Shown here: positions 25,413-33,171 of the stretch, in pieces | Layout of the letters: every line of letters begins with the position of its first letter | Position numbering within the stretch: the first letter of the stretch is position 1 | DNA from: Marinomonas rhizomae | GTDB lineage: Bacteria > Pseudomonadota > Gammaproteobacteria > Pseudomonadales > Marinomonadaceae | Direction of reading: 5' to 3' | DNA: 64,000 nucleotides | Assembly (NCBI RefSeq): GCF_003315485.1 | Contig: NZ_QNSE01000005.1 | Coordinates: 62,001 to 126,000 of the forward strand | Position numbers and translations under genes: made by a program | Notes under the pieces: generated by a model | Told to the model about the DNA's origin: nothing | Database searches by the model: none | Seen by the model: only the letters and a program-made list of their open reading frames with translations

Positions 25413-26206
25413 TCAAAACGGAAGCTAGACGCTGTCCAGCCACCTAAAAGCCCTTCATCATGATAGACGCAGCTTGCTTCGCCCTTTTCTGCTGCTCCAA
25501 GGGCAACCATCAATGGAATCAAATGGTCTTCTCTTGGATGAGCAATACGAGCATAAGGCGCTTTTTCCCATCCAACGATGCTTGCACTGCGTTCTGCCGG
25601 AGTAGATTCCAATAAGGTTTCTTGCAGCCACGCATCAAAACCATTAGAGGGTTTGATAGCTTGCGGGCCTCTTAGCCCAAGGTTATGAAAGCTCAACCCA
25701 CTGCCGACAATTAAGATGCCTTCTTCACGTAATGGCGCTAAAGCTCGACCCAACGCCATGTGTTCTTCTGGATTTAGGTTCGATTTTAACGACAGCTGAA
25801 TCAATGGCATGTCTGCCTTTGGATACATCACTGCCATTGGCGCAAATGCGCCATGGTCGAAACCTTTTTTATCGTCTAGGTCGACGGGGAAACCTGCGCT
25901 CTTAATGAACTCTGCTGCACGTTTCGCAACGTCTGGCGCACCCGGTGCTTGATATTTAACCTCATAAGTATGCGTAGGAAAACCATAATAGTCGTATTCC
26001 ATACCCGGTGCTGGACTGGATTGAACAGCAAGGGTTTTGCGCTCCCAGTGACCCGAAATCATCAAAATCGCTTTAGGCCTTTCAGGCAGTTCTTGTGTCA
26101 TTCGAACCAAAGACGCTTCAAGATTTGAGAACATGGCGCGCATGTCAGCGATATAAGGCCAAGGGCCGCCGCCGTGAGAAATAAAATAAGTGGGTAACAT
26201 CATCAT
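25409..26206 (-). CDS. ygiD: LigB-type 4,5-DOPA extradiol dioxygenase-like protein
   Basis: 265 residues. Class III extradiol dioxygenase (DODA/YgiD) family: SHGGGPWP near the start, ISGHWE, GFDHGAFAP, GLSFHNLG and AHPREDHLIPL supply the conserved histidines for the single metal. Plant and bacterial members open DOPA or other catechol rings. The start has two more ATG codons right after it, with GAGGTGA upstream, so 26200 is also possible. Converges with and overlaps the 112-residue gene by 4 bases. Confidence 0.9.
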   Translation of the reverse strand: MMMLPTYFISHGGGPWPYIADMRAMFSNLEASLVRMTQELPERPKAILMISGHWERKTLAVQSSPAPGMEYDYYGFPTHTYEVKYQAPGAPDVAKRAAEFIKSAGFPVDLDDKKGFDHGAFAPMAVMYPKADMPLIQLSLKSNLNPEEHMALGRALAPLREEGILIVGSGLSFHNLGLRGPQAIKPSNGFDAWLQETLLESTPAERSASIVGWEKAPYARIAHPREDHLIPLMVALGAAEKGEASCVYHDEGLLGGWTASSFRFD

Positions 26207-26385
26207 TCACCTCTAAAACTGGAGTCGTTAGCCAACTTGCAAAACGCTGAATTGGCTGTATTTAATGCGATCAGTTTAGGCTTGTGATATGGCTTGATCA
26301 ATATACATCCAGTTAACCCATCATTTCATCTTGATTAATAATAAAAGCAGAAAACGACATTTGGTTTCATTTAGATCAAGAGAAA

Positions 26386-26420
26386 CAAACACCTCATGTC
26401 ATAAATCATGACGGTGTTTG
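26386..26420 (-). terminator. Hairpin after the VOC gene
   Basis: 26386-26398 pairs with 26407-26420 (CATGACGGTGTTTG) with one bulged base; read on the minus strand it is followed by GTTTGTTTCTC-like T-rich sequence. It lies 20 bp past the VOC stop. Confidence 0.65.
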
Positions 26421-26439
26421 TTTGCAAGCTCGTCACTTA

Positions 26440-26826
26440 TTATAAGGCATTATTGGCTTTTTCATGGGTATAGACACGCAAACGATGACCGTCAGGGTCG
26501 AGCGCGGTAAAGGTCGTACCAAAATCCATTTCTGTTGGTTCTTGAATGATGTCAACATCAAGCTCTCGCCATTTGATGTAGTTAATCTGTAAAGTAATCA
26601 AGTTATCAAGAGTTAATGCCACTTCCATACTTCCGGCGGGAACATCATTGGCTTTGGGCAATACGTCTTCTCGCGCCCATAAGCCAAACTTGGCTCCCGT
26701 TTCCGAGACAAACAAGGCGAAGCCTTCAGTTAACTCCACAGGTTCGCGGTCAAACAAAGGGCGGTAAAAATCCACACTGCGCTGAACATTATCCACATAT
26801 AAGATGGTGAAATTTGAAAGATCCAT
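26440..26826 (-). CDS. VOC (glyoxalase/bleomycin-resistance) family protein
   Basis: 128 residues, two beta-alpha-beta-beta-beta repeats. Starts MDLSNFTILYVDNVQRSVDF and ends with the family segment FTALDPDGHRLRVYT. Members bind or detoxify small electrophiles or drugs, or act as metal dependent lyases; substrate unknown. A WYL-type regulator gene lies just upstream on the same strand and may control it. Confidence 0.88.
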   Translation of the reverse strand: MDLSNFTILYVDNVQRSVDFYRPLFDREPVELTEGFALFVSETGAKFGLWAREDVLPKANDVPAGSMEVALTLDNLITLQINYIKWRELDVDIIQEPTEMDFGTTFTALDPDGHRLRVYTHEKANNAL

Positions 26827-26879
26827 ACTGATAATCCTATTCGCTGTTTATATTTCACGTTAAAAGTTTAGTACTTCTC

Positions 26880-26897
26880 ATCAGGCTTTGGCCTGAT
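26880..26897. terminator. Small hairpin between the WYL regulator and VOC genes
   Basis: ATCAGGC-TTTG-GCCTGAT, 7-bp perfect stem, 62 bp past the regulator stop. No T run, so weak terminator or processing signal. Confidence 0.45.
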
Positions 26898-26959
26898 AAA
26901 AGTGAGAATAAACAATAGGAGTGTCAGATCTTGTCAGTAGAGACACAAAACTGAGGTTT

Positions 26960-27655
26960 TTATTGAGAAGATTTCGACTCGTGTAGATCAGCTCGCCATT
27001 GTTTTAGCAATACATGACGAGGTGTTGCATAACGAGTATTGATTAGTTCACTCGATAAGATTCTATCGGTACGGAAGTTTCGAATCTCTTGTCTCAACTC
27101 ACACCAAGCAACCAACACACGCACTTCGTCGAAATAGCCTAAAGCAAATGGCCAGATACGGCGCTGAGAGTGCTTATCTTTTAAATCTCGATAATCAATA
27201 GAAAGAATCTTTTCATCTCGAATCGCTTGGCGAACTTCGGCCATATTCACCGTATCTGTGGTCGTCTCTTTACTCGGGCCGATCAACAAAGTCGTATCGT
27301 CGAGCATGTCTTTTAATTCTATAGGCAATACCGCTGCAATTTTGTTCAAGGCATTTTGTGCGCCATCGCTTAATTGGTTGTCAGTGCGTTGCGCTACCCA
27401 ACGAGCACCAAGAACCAAAGCTTCTATTTCTTCCTCGGTGAACATTAATGGCGGCAGCAGAAAGCCAGGCTTGAGTACGTAACCCACGCCCGCTTCACCT
27501 TGGATATTTGCCCCCTGCTCTTGCAATGTTGCAATATCTCGATACAAAGTTCGCACACTCACCTCCAGCTTGTCAGCTAAGGTTTGGCCAGACACTGGAT
27601 ATCGATGACTCCGCAGTAAAGCAATGAGAGCAAGCAAACGTTGAGAACGAACCAC
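26960..27655 (-). CDS. YafY-type HTH/WYL transcriptional regulator
   Basis: 231 residues from a GTG at 27655; a GGAGAG site overlapping the end of the upstream Rrf2 gene fixes this start. HTH_11 domain at residues 1-60 (LADKLEVSVRTLYRDIATLQ) and a WYL ligand-binding domain from about 135 (ILSIDYRDLKDKHSQRRIWP). Such regulators often control a neighbouring VOC or detoxification gene, here at 26440. Four bases separate it from the Rrf2 stop, so the two form an operon. Confidence 0.88.
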   Translation of the reverse strand: MVRSQRLLALIALLRSHRYPVSGQTLADKLEVSVRTLYRDIATLQEQGANIQGEAGVGYVLKPGFLLPPLMFTEEEIEALVLGARWVAQRTDNQLSDGAQNALNKIAAVLPIELKDMLDDTTLLIGPSKETTTDTVNMAEVRQAIRDEKILSIDYRDLKDKHSQRRIWPFALGYFDEVRVLVAWCELRQEIRNFRTDRILSSELINTRYATPRHVLLKQWRADLHESKSSQ

Positions 27656-27659
27656 GTTT

Positions 27660-28106
27660 TTACTCTCCGCTAGAGGTTTGTTGGTTCAGCGGATAATCTG
27701 CAAAGCCCACCGCTAACTTATCCAATGTCACATCCCGAAAACGCTCTAACAATAACGCTTCGGCTTCAATCAATACGTCACTAATCGCTTGGTTAACGGC
27801 TATTTCGATGGGGCACGAGGTATGTTCGTCCGACAGCCCTATGGTGAAGACAGAGCTTTCACCAAGCGCATTATGAATGTCTAGCAAGGTGATATCAGAC
27901 AAAGCGACGGCCAATGACCAACCGCCACCATGACCTTTCACTGAGGTGACATAGCCTTTGTCTCGTAAACCCGCCATGGTGCGACGCACGACAACCGGGT
28001 TGGTATTAAGCATTGTGGCGATCTTTTCTGACGTCGCTGGAGCATCTAACTGATCCATGTGAATCAGTACGTGCAACATGCGGGATAAACGACTGTCTTT
28101 TCTCAT
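27660..28106 (-). CDS. Rrf2 family regulator
   Basis: 148 residues from the ATG at 28106 (MRKDSRLSRMLHVLIHMDQL); an ATG four codons upstream is also possible. Winged HTH with the family pattern NPVVVRRTMAGLRDKGYVTS then KGHGGGWSLA. Only one cysteine (in HTSCPIEIAVN, about residue 95) remains near the place where Fe-S or NO sensing Rrf2 proteins have three, so it probably does not hold an Fe-S cluster and may sense thiol state. Divergent from a thioredoxin-reductase-like gene, the likely target. Confidence 0.87.
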   Translation of the reverse strand: MRKDSRLSRMLHVLIHMDQLDAPATSEKIATMLNTNPVVVRRTMAGLRDKGYVTSVKGHGGGWSLAVALSDITLLDIHNALGESSVFTIGLSDEHTSCPIEIAVNQAISDVLIEAEALLLERFRDVTLDKLAVGFADYPLNQQTSSGE

Positions 28107-28179
28107 CAGGGGTCTCATGGCAAATAACAATTTTCACATTCTAACTCAGATCATCACGAAACAATAAAAGTTTCATGAG

Positions 28180-28209
28180 TTGACTTTGACTTTTCTTGTA
28201 ACTTATGAT
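28180..28209 (+). promoter_or_regulatory. Sigma-70 promoter of the TrxR-like gene
   Basis: TTGACT (28180-28185), 18-base spacer, TATGAT (28204-28209), 44 bp before the start at 28254. A GAAAC-N7-GTTTC inverted pair just upstream (28158-28174) is a possible Rrf2 site. Confidence 0.55.
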
Positions 28210-28253
28210 GTTTCTTAAGATCATTGTATTTATCCAAAATAAGGAACAACTTA

Positions 28254-29150
28254 ATGCAACTTGACGTTATCGTAATTGGTGGAAGTTTTGCTGGGTTATC
28301 GGCTGCCATGCAGCTCGCAAGGGGACAAAGAAAAGTCACAGTAATAGACGCTGGTGAACCTAGAAATCGCTTCTCCGATCAATCTCATGGATTTTTCGGA
28401 TTAGACGGTGTGTCGCCTTTTGCTATCCAGCAAGAAGCTCATCGCCAGCTACTTAAATACCCAACAGTAAATATTGTCAAAGACAAGGCGGAAAATGTCG
28501 AAAAAAGCGCTTCTGGATTCCATGTCATGCTCGGAGATGGCGCTAATCTTGATAGCAAAAAACTCATTTTAGCCACGGGGTTAAGAGATGAATTACCCAC
28601 TATTCCAGGCCTAAAAGAACGTTGGGGAGCGACGGTGATTCACTGCCCTTATTGCCATGGCTATGAAGTACGCAACCAGCCACTCGGTGTTATTGCCACC
28701 AGTCCACTGTCCATACATCAAGCCGGCATGATTCCCGACTGGGGCCCAACTACTTACTTTACTCAAGGTCTGTACGAACCTGATGAAGTACAACGTGCTT
28801 TTTTATTAAAGCGTGGTGTCACCATTGAAAGCACACCAGTATTAGAGGTGCTAGGACGAGCACCAGATATTTCTACTGTTTATCTTGCTGATGGCCGCAC
28901 GATTCGTATAGCAGCTTTATTCGTTGGGCCAAGGACTCATATGGCAAGTCCATTTGCTAAGCAACTTGGGTGTGAATTCGAAGACGGCCCTCTTGGCCTT
29001 GTGATTAAAACCGATGCGGTAAAACAAACGTCTGTAGAAGGTGTTTTTGCGGCTGGAGATATATCTAACCCAATGCAAAACGCCACTTTCGCATCCGCGT
29101 CTGGCGTGATGGCTGGGATTGGAGCTCATCAATCATTAATGCAAGATTAA
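28254..29150 (+). CDS. Thioredoxin-reductase-like FAD/NAD(P) oxidoreductase
   Basis: 298 residues from the ATG at 28254 (AAGGA 8 bases upstream). FAD-binding GxGxxG-type motif is GGSFAG at 9-14, a redox pair C131-P-Y-C134 in HCPYCHGYE, and the C-terminal FAD motif GVFAAGDIS. It is the low-molecular-weight TrxR-like group, not the housekeeping TrxB (which has CATC). Probably reduces a small disulfide or peroxide-linked partner. Divergent Rrf2 gene. A 10-bp perfect hairpin follows. Confidence 0.88.
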   Translation: MQLDVIVIGGSFAGLSAAMQLARGQRKVTVIDAGEPRNRFSDQSHGFFGLDGVSPFAIQQEAHRQLLKYPTVNIVKDKAENVEKSASGFHVMLGDGANLDSKKLILATGLRDELPTIPGLKERWGATVIHCPYCHGYEVRNQPLGVIATSPLSIHQAGMIPDWGPTTYFTQGLYEPDEVQRAFLLKRGVTIESTPVLEVLGRAPDISTVYLADGRTIRIAALFVGPRTHMASPFAKQLGCEFEDGPLGLVIKTDAVKQTSVEGVFAAGDISNPMQNATFASASGVMAGIGAHQSLMQD

Positions 29151-29165
29151 ATATTGGGGTTATTT

Positions 29166-29196
29166 GTAGAGGTAGCTAATACCTATCTACCTCTAC
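29166..29196 (+). terminator. 10-bp hairpin after the TrxR-like gene
   Basis: GTAGAGGTAG (29166-29175) and CTACCTCTAC (29187-29196), 15 bp after the stop; a T-rich stretch begins about 15 bases later, so termination is plausible but not textbook. The rest of 29197-29459 has no gene; it contains the promoter region of the first barrel gene. Confidence 0.6.
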
Positions 29197-29459
29197 CTAA
29201 CCTACTCATTTTTTATTTCTTTTTATTCGTTACGAGTGAAAATCTCGTGTAATGAATATCTCCTTTTCTGCGCTTTTAATCGCCTACTTTCCGCTCTGTT
29301 CGTTTTGATATTGCCTATTAAGTAAACACCCAGTCATGATTGCGCAATGATAGATGACACAGGGCTTAAAGGTCATTTTTGTGTCAATTTTGAACGACTG
29401 ATAAACGCGTTATTCTGGAAAAAGAACAACCAACATAGCTATTTATCAGGAGATAAAAC

Positions 29460-30548
29460 ATGTCTTTTAACATCGCAAAACGCACGCTTCTCAGTAGTAT
29501 TATTGCAGCGTCTTCAATATCAACATTGGCGCTTGCACAACAACAAGAAGGATTCACCCTAACGCCAAGCATCGGCTACTACAACATGGACAGCGATAGA
29601 GATACCAAGGATGACAAAGCTTACTCTTTGGGCCTAGGTTACCAATTCAACAATCCATGGGCAGTCGAATTTGTTTACCTAAATGCAGATACTACCCAAT
29701 CTGGCGGTGGCAATGATGTCGATGTTGATCAGTATCGAATAGATGGTCTATACCATTTACCAGACGTCAGCCCACTTAACCTTACGCCTTACCTAGCGGC
29801 TGGTGTGGGCACTGCCGACTTCAGTAACGGTGGCAATAACAATACATTGGTGAACGCTGGTGGCGGCTTGAAATACGCCATTAATGATACGGTTTCATTA
29901 CGTGCAGACTTCCGATTGGTTGATGACGTCGAAGATCACCATCTGGATAATGTCACCTCTCTCGGTGTGCAAATGACGTTTGGTGGTTCCTCTAGCAATT
30001 CAACACCATCCACAAATGATTCTATCGAAGCTTACGAACAATCTTATACTCAAGCAGAGCCGGAGCCAGCGGTACAGCCACCACAAACCGAGCAAGCGGA
30101 AGTCATTAACTCTGAACCAGTCGAACAAGTTCAAGAAGAACCAATGGCAACATCACCTATGACGGAAGAAGCCCCTCAACAGCCTGAAATAGTTGCCGAG
30201 CCGCCAGGGAAAATTAATATTCAATTTGGCCTTAATAAAACCAATGTTGAGCAAAAGTATTACCCTGAAATAGAGAAAGTCGCGATATTCCTTAAAGAAA
30301 ACCCAAACAGTACGGTCATAATTGAAGGCCATACTGATGACTCAGGTGCCGCAAGCTACAACCAAAAGCTGTCTGAAAAGCGTGCTCAAGCCATAGCAGA
30401 GGTACTAACTAACACCTTTGAAATCTCAGATACTCGGGTTGAGTCGATTGGTTACGGCGAAGAAAGACCCTTTGTTGAGAATGACACGGAAGCGCACCGT
30501 GAAGCCAATCGTCGTGTCGTCGCAATCATTTCTACTAGTGAAGAATAA
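29460..30548 (+). CDS. OmpA-family porin-like protein 1 (barrel + Pro/Glu linker + OmpA)
   Basis: 362 residues. Signal peptide to about residue 27 (STLALA), an eight-strand barrel of the OmpA/OprF type (about 30-180: TLTPSIGYYNMDSDRD, YSLGLGYQF, LRADFRLVDD), a Pro/Glu/Gln-rich linker (about 185-250) and a C-terminal OmpA peptidoglycan-binding domain with IEGHTDDSG and NQKLSEKRAQAIA and the final EANRRV motif. It anchors the outer membrane to the cell wall. First of three tandem paralogues sharing the barrel; strong terminator after it. AGGAGA precedes the start. Confidence 0.92.
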   Translation: MSFNIAKRTLLSSIIAASSISTLALAQQQEGFTLTPSIGYYNMDSDRDTKDDKAYSLGLGYQFNNPWAVEFVYLNADTTQSGGGNDVDVDQYRIDGLYHLPDVSPLNLTPYLAAGVGTADFSNGGNNNTLVNAGGGLKYAINDTVSLRADFRLVDDVEDHHLDNVTSLGVQMTFGGSSSNSTPSTNDSIEAYEQSYTQAEPEPAVQPPQTEQAEVINSEPVEQVQEEPMATSPMTEEAPQQPEIVAEPPGKINIQFGLNKTNVEQKYYPEIEKVAIFLKENPNSTVIIEGHTDDSGAASYNQKLSEKRAQAIAEVLTNTFEISDTRVESIGYGEERPFVENDTEAHREANRRVVAIISTSEE

Positions 30549-30589
30549 TTTAGCTAAAAAGCGCCACTGAAGAGTGCTGAATAATAGGA

Positions 30590-30624
30590 GGTGCACAGAT
30601 ATTTTCTTTCTGTGCACCTTTTTC
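30590..30624 (+). terminator. Terminator of barrel gene 1
   Basis: 11-bp perfect stem AGGTGCACAGA / TCTGTGCACCT around a 9-base loop, then TTTT. 42 bp after the stop. Confidence 0.92.
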
Positions 30625-30829
30625 GTTTACACACCTACCTTAAAAAGACTGTCTTTTGTTACTTAAGCCTATTTTAAGTAAGTGCTTTGTAAGGGATTTT
30701 AGTTATGTTTTGAATTGTTTCGTTTTCGTCATAGCACCATTTTATTAAGCCATAATAACGTCAGTATTCACGCAACTGATTGCGCTTACACCAAATTACA
30801 AGTGACCAAAACTTATCAGGAAAAATTCA

Positions 30830-32104
30830 ATGTCTATGTTACTCAATAAACGCACCCTTTTTATTAGTCTTATCGCAGCTTCGTCTGTCACCCAAGCACA
30901 ACAAGAGGAAGGGGTCACAATTGCCCCCAGTATTGGCTACTACAACATGGACAATCACCGAGGGGTTGATAACACCACCGCTTTATCACTTGGTTTAGGA
31001 TATCAATTTGATAACCCGTGGGCTGTTGAATTTGTTTATTTAAATGCGGACAGTGATACCTCTGTTAGTGGTAACAATGTCGATGTTGATCAGTACCGTC
31101 TAGATGCTTTATACCACCTAGCAGAACAAGGGAATTGGTCGCCTTACTTAGCGGCTGGTGTTGGTACAACCGATTTTAGCCCTGGCGAAAACAATGCACT
31201 TATCAATGCCGGTGGCGGTGTGAAATACGCTTTAAACCAAGATTTTTCACTACGTGCTGACTTTCGCTTGATCAAGGACACAGAAGACCACGAATTAGAT
31301 AACCTAACCATGGTAGGTCTTCACTATGTCTTCGGTGCGAAACCTGCACCAACACAAGAAGTCGAAAGCATTATGGTGCAAGCAGCCGATACTGATAATG
31401 ACGGTGTGATAGACAAGAGCGACCAATGTCTCAATACACCAGCAGGTGTTTCCGTTGACATGAAAGGTTGTGCTTTGGATTCTGACAAGGACGGCGTTGC
31501 CGATCATAAAGATCAATGTCTCAACACACCAGCAGGTGTTTCCGTTGACATGAAAGGTTGTGTTTTGGATTCTGACAACGACGGCGTTGTCGATCATAAA
31601 GATCAATGTCTCAACACTCCAGCAGGTGTTTCCGTTAACATGAAAGGTTGTGCTTTGGATTCTGACAACGACGGCGTTGCCAATCACCTTGACGTTTGTC
31701 CGAACTCAAAAGTCGGTTCAAAAGTCGATGCTCAAGGTTGTTACATAGCTCTAAAAGAAGCGAAGTCCATTCGTTTAGATGTCCAGTTTGCGAGTAACTC
31801 TACTCTTGTTAACGCTAAATACTTCCCTCAAATCAGAAAAGTAGCAGCATTCCTAAAAGAGTACCCAAAAGCAAACGTCGTAATTGAAGGCCACACAGAC
31901 AACAGCGGCTCTGCAGCGTATAACCAATCTTTGTCGGAAAAACGCGCTCAAGCCATCGCACATGTATTAACAAAAGACCTAGGCGTTGAATCAAGTCGCG
32001 TGTCTGCTATTGGCTACGGTGAAGAAAAACCACTAATGAGTAATGACAGCGCAGAGAATCGTGAAGCAAACCGCCGCGTGATTGCGGTGATCTCATCGAA
32101 ATAA
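30830..32104 (+). CDS. OmpA-family porin-like protein 2 (barrel + TSP3 Ca-binding repeats + OmpA)
   Basis: 424 residues. Signal peptide (cleavage about residue 22), the same barrel as the first paralogue (about 25-175), then four 30-residue thrombospondin type 3 repeats at 187-216, 217-246, 247-276 and 277-306, each opening D-x-D-x-D-G and containing a CxxTPAG..V..KGC pair of cysteines in the first three, then the OmpA domain (about 310-424, EGHTDNSG, EANRRV). TSP3 repeats bind calcium and stiffen the linker. Same layout as OprF of pseudomonads. Repeats 2 and 3 are 85/90 identical in DNA, so copy number may vary. Confidence 0.92.
   Translation: MSMLLNKRTLFISLIAASSVTQAQQEEGVTIAPSIGYYNMDNHRGVDNTTALSLGLGYQFDNPWAVEFVYLNADSDTSVSGNNVDVDQYRLDALYHLAEQGNWSPYLAAGVGTTDFSPGENNALINAGGGVKYALNQDFSLRADFRLIKDTEDHELDNLTMVGLHYVFGAKPAPTQEVESIMVQAADTDNDGVIDKSDQCLNTPAGVSVDMKGCALDSDKDGVADHKDQCLNTPAGVSVDMKGCVLDSDNDGVVDHKDQCLNTPAGVSVNMKGCALDSDNDGVANHLDVCPNSKVGSKVDAQGCYIALKEAKSIRLDVQFASNSTLVNAKYFPQIRKVAAFLKEYPKANVVIEGHTDNSGSAAYNQSLSEKRAQAIAHVLTKDLGVESSRVSAIGYGEEKPLMSNDSAENREANRRVIAVISSK
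31388..31747 (+). repeat. Four 90-bp in-frame tandem repeats (TSP3)
   Basis: Units begin at 31388, 31478, 31568 and 31658, coding for 30-residue calcium-binding repeats. Units 2 and 3 differ at only 5 of 90 bases; unit 1 is similar and unit 4 has diverged in its second half. Such identity favours slippage or recombination. Confidence 0.92.
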
Positions 32105-32128
32105 GCGTATATAAGTACACCAGAATTC

Positions 32129-32163
32129 GCCCTCTGCTAACCTCCTAGCAGCGGGCGTCTTTT
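32129..32163 (+). terminator. Terminator of barrel gene 2
   Basis: GCCC-T-CTGCTA (32129-32139), loop ACCTCC-like 6 bases, TAGCAG-C-GGGC (32146-32156), then GTCTTTTT. The rest of the gap to 32455 holds no gene; it contains the promoter region of barrel gene 3. Confidence 0.88.
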
Positions 32164-32455
32164 TGCACATTCCCCGCTTTATGGACGTCTCGTACTTACT
32201 CCCGCCACAATTGTTTTTTTACTATATCGGCATGAAAATTTACTGTAATAAGCCCCCCATTTCCTACACCATTTCGCACGCATTTTGATCATTCAATCGC
32301 TTAAATATCGCCACTTTAGTAAAACTTTCGTCATGATTGGGTAGCAGCCGTTCATACCCTTTTTTTGCGCATTTTAATGGGGCTTTTCAAGATTTTTTTT
32401 TGGCGTAATCTGACTAACGAACAACACTACATTATGTTCATTAGGAGAAATAAAT

Positions 32456-33001
32456 ATGTCTACATCTTTTAAAAAACGCACTCTTTTTAGTGGTGTCTTA
32501 ATTGCTTCATCTCTCGCTACAATGGCATATGCTGAAACACCAACACCAGGTCTTACCGTCACGCCAAGCATCGGCTACTACAACACAGATGGCGATAGAC
32601 AAGCAGGCAACGACACATCGTATTCCATCGGTGTCGGCTACCAAACGAATAGCCCATTGGCAGTGGAAGCCGTTTACCTACACTCGGATGCCAGCAAACG
32701 TGGGCGTGACAACGATCTAGATCAATACCGCGTTGATGGACTATACAGCCTTCCTGAGTTTACAACCGTTAATCTAACACCCTATGTTGCAGCGGGTGTT
32801 GGTATGACTGACGTGGATGGCGACTCAAATAACTTGCTTGTTAACGCAGGTGGCGGTGTGAAATACGCGATTAACAGTGACGTCGATCTTCGTGCTGACT
32901 TCCGCTTAGTAAAAGACATCGAAGATAACTATCTAGATAACGTAACTACGGTTGGCGTGCAGTACAGCTTTGGCATGCCAAACCAGCAAGCATCTAATTA
33001 A
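32456..33001 (+). CDS. Barrel-only paralogue 3 (no OmpA domain)
   Basis: 181 residues. Signal peptide (MSTSFKKRTLFSGVLIASSL, cleavage after AYA) and the same eight-strand barrel as paralogues 1 and 2 (TVTPSIGYYNTDGDRQ, PYVAAGVGM, NAGGGVKYAINSD, LRADFRLVKDIEDNYLDNV), but it stops after the last strand (VQYSFGMPNQQASN). It therefore lacks any cell-wall anchor. AGGAGAA precedes the ATG. Own terminator follows, so the three paralogues can be expressed separately. Confidence 0.88.
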   Translation: MSTSFKKRTLFSGVLIASSLATMAYAETPTPGLTVTPSIGYYNTDGDRQAGNDTSYSIGVGYQTNSPLAVEAVYLHSDASKRGRDNDLDQYRVDGLYSLPEFTTVNLTPYVAAGVGMTDVDGDSNNLLVNAGGGVKYAINSDVDLRADFRLVKDIEDNYLDNVTTVGVQYSFGMPNQQASN

Positions 33002-33090
33002 TTTATCGGCTAGATAATCAAATCATTCTCAGACATGGATGTCTTGTGATGCCTTCTATTTACCGAAATAGGCAGCAGCATAAAAAGAGA

Positions 33091-33124
33091 AAAAAACGCT
33101 CAATGGCAACATTGAGCGTTTTTT
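33091..33124. terminator. Bidirectional terminator
   Basis: 33091-33105 (AAAAAACGCTCAATG) pairs with 33110-33124 around a 4-base loop, with A and T tracts on opposite sides. It serves barrel gene 3 (+) and the convergent flavoprotein gene ending at 33172. Confidence 0.93.
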
Positions 33125-33171
33125 ATGCGGACAATTTTATACGAACACCATTAAGACTCAAACGTATTGGG

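Noticed and set aside
31304-31687. Open frame of 127 codons on the minus strand
   Set aside because: It lies opposite the TSP3 repeats and owes its length and internal repetition to them; no start signal of its own.
31388-31747. Regular repeats that could suggest a CRISPR array
   Set aside because: The whole unit is repeated, with no variable spacers, and it codes in frame for calcium-binding repeats.
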